Origin: Micavibrio sp.
GTDB lineage: Bacteria; Pseudomonadota; Alphaproteobacteria; Micavibrionales; Micavibrionaceae
Direction: 5' to 3'
NCBI GenBank assembly: GCA_027066695.1
Contig: JAMONE010000127.1
Coordinates: 1 to 10,594, forward strand
DNA: 10,594 nucleotides
Shown here piece after piece: positions 5,680 to 10,594 of this stretch. The notes beneath the pieces are model-generated. The model was not told the origin of the DNA. It worked only from the letters and a program-made list of their open reading frames with translations, and did not search any database. How positions within the stretch are numbered: the first letter of the stretch is position 1; every line of letters starts with the position of its first letter. The position numbers were made by a program, and so were the translations under genes.

Positions 5680-7983
5680 ATGACAAAGCTATATATTCCT
5701 GTTTTTTCTCTAACACTTATATTAAGCGCATCGCTTCTCTTCTCAGTTCAGCCAATGTTCTCAAAAATGATATTACCCCTCCTTGGTGGAACGCCACAGG
5801 TTTGGAATACTGCAATGCTGTTTTTCCAAGTATGTTTACTAGCGGGATATGGATATGCTCATGCCACAACTCGCTTTTTAAATGTTAAAGTACAGTCTGT
5901 AATTCATATAATCTTATTATTCGCAGTTTTATTTGTCTTACCTTTCGGTATTCCTGAAGGATGGCTACCTGATGAAACAAAAGACCCTACAATATGGCAA
6001 CTTTACCTTATGACCATAACAATAGGCGCACCATTCTTTGTTTTAGCAGCCTCCGCACCAATGCTGCAACGCTGGTTCACTAACACAAGCCACCCTGATG
6101 CCGATAACCCTTACTTCTTATACGGAGCAAGTAACTTAGGATCTATGGCATCTTTATTAGCTTACCCAACAATAATTGAGCCAATGTTAAATCTAAGCGG
6201 TCAATCTAATGCATGGATGTATGGGTTTTTTGCTCTTTTCACACTGGTCATATTATCTGCAATAATCATATGGAATGACACAGAAAATAAATCAGATAAA
6301 ACCAAAAAAATTAAAGAGCATATACCCTCCGTTACAAATAAGCAGCGGTTGTTATGGCTGTTTTTATCGTTTGTTCCATCATCACTTATGCTTGGCGTGA
6401 CAACTGCAATTACTACTGATATAGCATCTGCTCCATTGCTATGGATTATGCCACTTGCTCTGTACGTATCTACATTCATAATCGCCTTTGCAAGAAAACC
6501 AATAATAAGCATTCCTCAAGCAAGACTAATGTTTGATGTCTTATTTATTTCTGTAATATCATTAGTAGTACTGACTAACGATACGTACATGAACCCCTTC
6601 TTCTTAATAGGGATTTATCTTGCATTATTCTTTTCTGCTGCAACATTATGCCATTTAAAGCTCGTACACTTAAAGCCTCATAATAAACACCTGACAGAAT
6701 TCTATCTTTTCATGTCTGCTGGTGGTGCATTGGGTGGCGTATTTAATGCAATTATAGCACCTCAATTACTTATTTTGCCTATTGAATTTGCTATTGCAGT
6801 CGCCCTAGTCATAGTAGCACGATTCATGACATCGCCATCAAAAGCAGTTTCACTAGAGACAATATTCTTATCTGTAATAAGGAGCTTTATAGCCAAAAAA
6901 GAAGATAGAAAAAATAATAACTTTAAGGTTGAACAAATACTTATAATGGCTCTGCTTATTTTATTTATTTTCAATAAAGTACTTCCTGATGCCACATATT
7001 TTATTGCTGGCCTTATTACTCTAACCTTATTATTCTTACGGAAAACTCGAATAACATTCGCAGTAGTATCTCTAATTTTATTATCAATATTCCCCTTACG
7101 GAGCAACATATACTCAGGAGATAACATTATTTATCAGAGCCGTAATTTCTTTGGTGTTATACGAATAATTGATAAAGAAAACCAACGGATATTAATGCAC
7201 GGCACTACAAATCATGGCATGCAGATAAAAACGGAGGGCAAGTTAGCTCTTGAAAAAATATCGTACTATTCAAAATACAGCCCCATATTTGATGTTATGT
7301 CATATTATGACTTACATGGTGAGGATAATCAAAAAATCGCTGTCCTTGGCCTAGGTATTGGAATTATGTCTTGCTTCCAAAAAGATGGACGCTCCTATGA
7401 CTTTTATGAAATAGATCCAGAAATAATGCATCTAGCAGAAAATAAAGAATATTTCACATTCCTCTCAGATTGCGGAAGCCCATATAAAACAATACTTGGC
7501 GATGCTAGAATAAAAATAAAAGAACAACCAAATAAAGGATATGATCTAGTACTAACTGATGCATTTAGTTCTGATAACATACCAATTCATTTACTTACAA
7601 AAGAAGCTATATCATCGTATTTAAGTAAAACATCAGATGAAGGAGCGGTTGTTTTGCACATATCAAATAGATATTTAGACCTTGAGCCGATATTAACAAA
7701 AACAGCATCAGAATTAGGGTATGAACTACTAGGACACGCAAAATATCCACCTAAATCGCTGAATAAAGAGGAACACCAATATTTTCCATCGCATCATGTA
7801 ATATTAACAAAATCAGAGAAAATGAAAAGTTTCTTGCGCGATAGAAACTGGACCAATGGAATGACTAATCCTAAAGCAAAATCATGGACGGACAGCTATT
7901 CCAATATAATTGCAGCATTCGGCTCAAAAATCACGACAATGCGCCTAAAGGAAGATATAAAAAGACATAAAGCACAACCATAA
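5680..7983 (+). CDS. Fused membrane protein / spermidine synthase-like protein
   Basis: The 767-residue protein has a long multi-spanning N-terminal part (about 1-475) and a C-terminal spermidine-synthase-fold domain. Many hydrophobic segments are visible, for example near 8-23, 42-58, 72-90, 106-128, 178-197, 224-240, 252-270, 284-298, 305-322, 340-384, 420-432 and 440-472. The C-terminal domain has the nucleotide-binding loop VLGLGIG (555-561), the acidic strand FYEIDPE (575-581), GDAR (607-610) and LTDAFSSDNIP (625-635), the counterpart of the catalytic-aspartate region. Proteins of this layout are annotated as fused MFS/spermidine synthase; their substrate is generally unproven and true polyamine synthesis should not be assumed. 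The start has GGGTAAAC just upstream. The gene looks more AT-rich than sufB and prfC beside it, which may mean separate ancestry. It ends 2 bp before the end of convergent prfC. Confidence 0.88.
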   Translation: MTKLYIPVFSLTLILSASLLFSVQPMFSKMILPLLGGTPQVWNTAMLFFQVCLLAGYGYAHATTRFLNVKVQSVIHIILLFAVLFVLPFGIPEGWLPDETKDPTIWQLYLMTITIGAPFFVLAASAPMLQRWFTNTSHPDADNPYFLYGASNLGSMASLLAYPTIIEPMLNLSGQSNAWMYGFFALFTLVILSAIIIWNDTENKSDKTKKIKEHIPSVTNKQRLLWLFLSFVPSSLMLGVTTAITTDIASAPLLWIMPLALYVSTFIIAFARKPIISIPQARLMFDVLFISVISLVVLTNDTYMNPFFLIGIYLALFFSAATLCHLKLVHLKPHNKHLTEFYLFMSAGGALGGVFNAIIAPQLLILPIEFAIAVALVIVARFMTSPSKAVSLETIFLSVIRSFIAKKEDRKNNNFKVEQILIMALLILFIFNKVLPDATYFIAGLITLTLLFLRKTRITFAVVSLILLSIFPLRSNIYSGDNIIYQSRNFFGVIRIIDKENQRILMHGTTNHGMQIKTEGKLALEKISYYSKYSPIFDVMSYYDLHGEDNQKIAVLGLGIGIMSCFQKDGRSYDFYEIDPEIMHLAENKEYFTFLSDCGSPYKTILGDARIKIKEQPNKGYDLVLTDAFSSDNIPIHLLTKEAISSYLSKTSDEGAVVLHISNRYLDLEPILTKTASELGYELLGHAKYPPKSLNKEEHQYFPSHHVILTKSEKMKSFLRDRNWTNGMTNPKAKSWTDSYSNIIAAFGSKITTMRLKEDIKRHKAQP

Positions 7984-7985
7984 AA

Positions 7986-9557
7986 TCACTTAGTTGCATT
8001 AAAAATTATGTCTTTATTCTTATCTTGTGCATCATCTAAATGCCAACTATTTCGCGCTAAAAACACAGGGTCGCCGTCATGATCTTTGGCGATAGCAGCT
8101 TGATTTGTATCAATAAATTTCTTTAATTTAGAAGTATCGTCACAGGCCAGCCAACGCGCGGTATAAAGGCTCGTTGCTTCGAATTTAACAGGGATATTAT
8201 ATTCGCTTCGAATACGATCGCGCAGCACTTCAAATTGCAATGGCCCGACAACGCCAACCACCCAATCGGGGTCTGAATATGGCTTAAATACGCGCGCTGC
8301 GCCCTCTTCGGCTAGTTGCTCTAAAGCTTTACCTAGATGCTTGGCCTTAAGCGGGTCTTCAGCTCGGGCGCGTTGCATATATTCAGGGGCAAAGCTTGGA
8401 ATTTCGGTGAAAGCCAGCTCCTCGCCCTCGGTTAGAGCGTCGCCAATACGTAAATTCCCATGGTTGGGCAGCCCGATAATATCGCCCGCAAAAGCTTCTT
8501 CTGCAACTTCACGATCTTGCGCCAAAAATAATTGCGGCGAGTGAATGGTTATCATCTTGCCCGAACGGATATGTTTAAGCTTCATGCCTTTGCGGAATCT
8601 TCCCGAACATATACGAGTAAATGCAATGCGATCTCTATGTTTAGGATCCATATTTGCCTGAATTTTAAACACAAAGGCTGTGACTTTGGTTTCATCGGGA
8701 TTAATATCACGGCTTTGCGTAGGTTGAGGCCTTGGTGAGGGAGCGAACTCGGATAGTCCTTCCAAAAGCTCTCGCACACCGAAATTATTCACTGCACTAC
8801 CGAAAAACACGGGTGTCATACCGCCAGCAAGGAAAGTTTCAATATCGAATTTGGGGAATACCCCGCGTACCATTTCTACTTCTTCACGCAATTGCATTGC
8901 TTGCTGCGGCGGGAGAAGTTCATCAATTTTCGGATCATCAAGCCCCGAGCATTCTATAGATTCGGACATAGCCTCGCCCTTAGAGCGATCAAACAGCACG
9001 AGCTTATCCTCAAGCAAGTTATAACAGCCCTTAAAATCTCTGCCCATACCGATAGGCCAGCTAGCGGGCACAATTTCAAGGGCGAGCTTTTGCTCAATCT
9101 CGTCAAGTAAATCAAACGGATCTTGCCCGTCTCTATCCATTTTATTGATAAAGGTAATGATAGGAATATCGCGCAGGCGACAAACTTCGAATAATTTCAG
9201 GGTTTGAGTCTCTATGCCCTTGGCACAATCCAACACCATAATCGCGCTGTCCACAGCCGTGAGCGTACGGTAAGTATCCTCAGAAAAATCCTCATGCCCC
9301 GGAGTATCAAGCAGATTATAAGTAATGCCCTTATTCACAAAAGTCATCACGGAAGATGCCACAGAAATTCCGCGTTCCTGCTCAACCTTCATCCAATCAC
9401 TTCGCGCACGCCTACGATCTCCCTTGGCTTTAACCATGCCAGCCATTTGAATAGCGCCACCAAATAACAGCAGCTTTTCAGTTAGCGTGGTTTTACCAGC
9501 ATCAGGATGCGAGATAATGCCGAATGTACGGCGTTTTTTAATTGTGTCTTTTAGCAT
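7986..9557 (-). CDS. prfC: Peptide chain release factor 3
   Basis: RF3 is a translational GTPase that removes RF1 or RF2 from the ribosome after peptide release. The 523-residue length matches E. coli RF3 (529). The G domain is complete: P-loop SHPDAGKTT (16-24), switch I block WMKVEQERGISV (55-66), DTPGHEDF (84-91) and NKMD (138-141). The RF3-specific parts follow, including SDPDWVVGVVGPLQFEVL and the C-terminal FLARNSWHL. The ATG at 9557 gives MLKDTIKKRRTFG and is preceded only by a weak GAAGAA. The stop of the DUF2867 gene lies 15 bp upstream, so the two are probably cotranscribed. Codons 2-28 are repeated almost perfectly about 670 bp upstream behind a different start (MSALQDT), so the present 5' end of prfC may be a replacement rather than the original. 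Confidence 0.97.
   Translation of the reverse strand: MLKDTIKKRRTFGIISHPDAGKTTLTEKLLLFGGAIQMAGMVKAKGDRRRARSDWMKVEQERGISVASSVMTFVNKGITYNLLDTPGHEDFSEDTYRTLTAVDSAIMVLDCAKGIETQTLKLFEVCRLRDIPIITFINKMDRDGQDPFDLLDEIEQKLALEIVPASWPIGMGRDFKGCYNLLEDKLVLFDRSKGEAMSESIECSGLDDPKIDELLPPQQAMQLREEVEMVRGVFPKFDIETFLAGGMTPVFFGSAVNNFGVRELLEGLSEFAPSPRPQPTQSRDINPDETKVTAFVFKIQANMDPKHRDRIAFTRICSGRFRKGMKLKHIRSGKMITIHSPQLFLAQDREVAEEAFAGDIIGLPNHGNLRIGDALTEGEELAFTEIPSFAPEYMQRARAEDPLKAKHLGKALEQLAEEGAARVFKPYSDPDWVVGVVGPLQFEVLRDRIRSEYNIPVKFEATSLYTARWLACDDTSKLKKFIDTNQAAIAKDHDGDPVFLARNSWHLDDAQDKNKDIIFNATK
9475..9550. repeat. 76-bp direct repeat, copy 1 (inside the prfC 5' end)
   Basis: This segment covers prfC codons from Asp4 to Lys28, including the P-loop, and matches 10145-10220 in the same orientation at 75 of 76 positions. 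The one difference is at 9540 (A here, T in the other copy) and is silent (Ile ATT versus ATA). The sequences diverge on either side. Confidence 0.95.
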
Positions 9558-9572
9558 ATTTCTTCAGCCAAC

Positions 9573-10112
9573 TTACCCATTCCTTTTATATAATGGAATA
9601 TATTTTTGATTTATTAATTTATTCATTTTTTTAATTACTACCGAAACAAGCACACGGTGGAACGGCTTTACAAAAAACATGTATATAGTGCCAAACCTAT
9701 TATTAATATTTACAATTGTTGATATCACCAATACATTTTCATTTTCATTTTCATTTTCAACCATAAAAGATATTCTAAAATCCAAATGATTATCATCCTC
9801 GCCAATTACTGCTTCAGTTGGGTTTATAGAATACAAGTTAAATACGCCAAACCGTTGACCAACCACAAATGGAGGGCAAACATCATTTTCATCCACAAGC
9901 CCAACTTTTAGCCCAAAACGTTTTACAATTGTATTCCTAACATGTAATAAATATTTCACCCAAAAAGGAAAAGAATGAAAGAATGCAACGACTAGCTCCC
10001 AACTTTGAACATCTTTCCTATTACATATAATTTTTACAGAATCCTTATATGAAGCGTTTACTGAATTCTTATATAAAATTGAACAGGCAGGAATCGAATT
10101 AAATATTTTCAA
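9573..10112 (-). CDS. DUF2867 domain protein
   Basis: The 179-residue protein resembles the DUF2867 family along most of its length: an early SYKDSVKI strand (21-28), FHSFPFWVKYLLHVRNTIV (45-63) followed by RFGLKVG, GEDDNHLDFRISF (104-116), and a C-terminal block with STIVNINNRFGTIYM (131-145) and VKPFHRVLV (148-156). The family's function is not established and I assign none. The start is taken as TTG at 10112 with AGGGGG about 4 bases upstream; no ATG fits the family's N-terminus. The start overlaps by 14 bp the end of the small prfC-like frame at 10099-10233, allowing translational coupling. Residues 119-126 are (EN)4, encoded by a hexanucleotide repeat. The gene lies between two copies of the prfC 5' end and just before prfC. 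Confidence 0.75.
   Translation of the reverse strand: MKIFNSIPACSILYKNSVNASYKDSVKIICNRKDVQSWELVVAFFHSFPFWVKYLLHVRNTIVKRFGLKVGLVDENDVCPPFVVGQRFGVFNLYSINPTEAVIGEDDNHLDFRISFMVENENENENVLVISTIVNINNRFGTIYMFFVKPFHRVLVSVVIKKMNKLINQKYIPLYKRNG
9734..9757. repeat. Tandem hexanucleotide repeat (CATTTT)4
   Basis: Four perfect copies of CATTTT (AAAATG on the coding strand) lie inside the DUF2867 gene and encode alternating Glu-Asn at residues 119-126. They fall in the loop between two conserved blocks. Copy-number changes would add or remove two residues without shifting frame. Confidence 0.9.
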
Positions 10113-10233
10113 ACTGCCCCCTACTGCTATAATGAAGCAACAATTTTTCAGTTAGCGTGGTTTTACCAGCATCAGGATGCGAGATAATGCCGAATGTACG
10201 GCGTTTTTTTATTGTGTCTTGTAAAGCACTCAT
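10099..10233 (-). pseudogene. prfC 5' fragment (44-codon remnant or leader frame)
   Basis: An ATG at 10233 opens a 44-codon frame reading MSALQDTIKKRRTFGIISHP, continuing through the P-loop to TEKLLL, then unrelated residues HYSSRGQFENI and a stop at 10099-10101. Residues 6-30 are those of prfC residues 4-28. The flanking codons stay prfC-like in protein but differ in DNA: LQD here versus LKD, and LLL written TTG TTG CTT here versus CTG CTG TTA in prfC. The fragment cannot make a working GTPase. It may be the original prfC start cut off by an insertion, a duplication remnant, or a leader whose translation ends across the DUF2867 start. No strong Shine-Dalgarno precedes the ATG. Confidence 0.7.
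10145..10220. repeat. 76-bp direct repeat, copy 2
   Basis: This is the partner of 9475-9550, in the same orientation and 670 bp away, with 75 of 76 bases identical. The two copies enclose the DUF2867 gene and bound a 594-bp intervening segment (9551-10144). Confidence 0.95.
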
Positions 10234-10336
10234 AGCTAGTGTTTCTACAAAAATTTGGAGCAAAATACAAACCTAATTTACTATTTGCTTGCATAATATT
10301 TATTCTATAGTGGTTTTTATTAACAATAGTACATAT

Positions 10337-10423
10337 TGTCATCTCGAACATGAAATGGGGAGATCTTAAATGCTGTAATTTGCTAAAATTTTTCCTCTTA
10401 CTACATAATCGTTCGAAATGACA
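10337..10423. repeat. 87-bp imperfect palindromic element
   Basis: The ends TGTCATCTCGAAC (10337-10349) and GTTCGAAATGACA (10411-10423) are inverted repeats with 12 of 13 matches. The interior pairs only partly, for example GGGGAGATCTTAAA against TTTTTCCTC. The TCATnTCGAAC ends with an AGATCTTA interior look like dispersed palindromic repeats common in Rickettsiales and other intracellular bacteria. Its arms differ from those of the element at 3994-4075, so it belongs to another type. It lies between the prfC duplication and an insertion sequence. Confidence 0.65.
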
Positions 10424-10468
10424 CCGCTTTATTCTCACCCTATACGAGCACTTCAGTAATAGAAATTA

Positions 10469-10483
10469 CTAGGCACTGTTAGC
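10469..10483. mobile_element. Probable outer end of the insertion sequence
   Basis: The transposase stop lies about 10 bases from CTAG at 10469-10472, which is followed by GCACTGTTAGC. CTAG fits the YTAR target duplication of some IS5-group elements, so the terminal inverted repeat probably begins at 10472 or 10473. The other IS end is outside the window, so this cannot be confirmed. Confidence 0.4.
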
Positions 10484-10594
10484 TAATTATTGGGCGTAGC
10501 ATGATTTTTATAGAAGCTAGAGCAATAAAAGCCAAAAACACATGATCATGTTTATCATATCTCATTGCTAATCTTTTGTTTTCTTTGAGTTTTC
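10479..10594 (-). CDS. IS5-type transposase, C-terminal end (partial)
   Basis: The last 38 codons of a gene enter from the right edge. The residues KENKRLAMRYDKHDHVF are followed by LAFIALASIKIML and a stop. The pattern of Arg-x-Ala-x-Arg-Tyr-Asp-Lys followed by a hydrophobic FxAFIxLA tail is the usual ending of IS5-family (IS1031/IS427-like) DDE transposases. The catalytic residues lie outside the window. Family is by motif resemblance; the subgroup is uncertain. Confidence 0.75.
   Translation of the reverse strand, partial: KLKENKRLAMRYDKHDHVFLAFIALASIKIMLRPIIS

Noticed and set aside
7978..7992. Bidirectional terminator between the membrane gene and prfC
   Set aside because: The stop codons are 2 bp apart and no hairpin with a T-run is visible there.
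10172..10438. 88-residue frame on the - strand upstream of prfC
   Set aside because: It runs through the palindromic element and across the prfC repeat in another frame, with no recognisable domain.

Overview
This AT-rich window looks like part of an alphaproteobacterial chromosome, probably from a Rickettsiales- or Holosporales-like, or otherwise low-GC, lineage. The evidence is the order slt / dapA / smpB, a SufB-type Fe-S scaffold protein, a fused MFS-spermidine synthase, and imperfect ~85-bp palindromic elements resembling those scattered through Rickettsiales genomes. The lineage is inferred from gene content and was not tested by any search.

Left part (1-3657): the N-terminus of a NarL/FixJ-type response regulator runs off the left edge. 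Next to it is a soluble lytic transglycosylase gene (slt) on the same (-) strand. On the + strand, divergent from slt, are dapA (lysine and meso-DAP synthesis) and smpB (trans-translation), which overlap by 8 bp. The slt and dapA start codons overlap inside one 9-bp sequence that reads ATG on both strands.

Middle (3658-5679): a small gene of unknown function has a strong Shine-Dalgarno and ATG but carries a one-base frameshift in an A5 run, and its 3' end lies inside an 82-bp palindromic element. A stand-alone sufB follows on the - strand, without sufC, sufD or sufS beside it. The 98-bp gap between sufB and the next gene holds a perfect 6-3-6 inverted repeat.

Right part (5680-10594): a large, notably AT-rich gene encodes a membrane protein fused to a spermidine-synthase-like domain. 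It converges, with a 2-bp gap, on prfC (release factor 3). Directly upstream of prfC is a DUF2867 gene, and upstream of that a second, nearly perfect 76-bp copy of the prfC 5' coding end with its own ATG. The DUF2867 gene therefore sits between two copies of the prfC 5' end, as if a small element had integrated into prfC and supplied it with a new start. This is the most unusual structure in the window. Beyond it lie a second palindromic element (87 bp) and the C-terminal end of an IS5-type transposase that runs off the right edge, so this flank looks recombinationally active.

I saw no tRNA, rRNA or CRISPR array. The stretch 10234-10336 contains only AT-rich sequence that may hold a promoter for the (-) strand genes; I could not assign its boxes with confidence.
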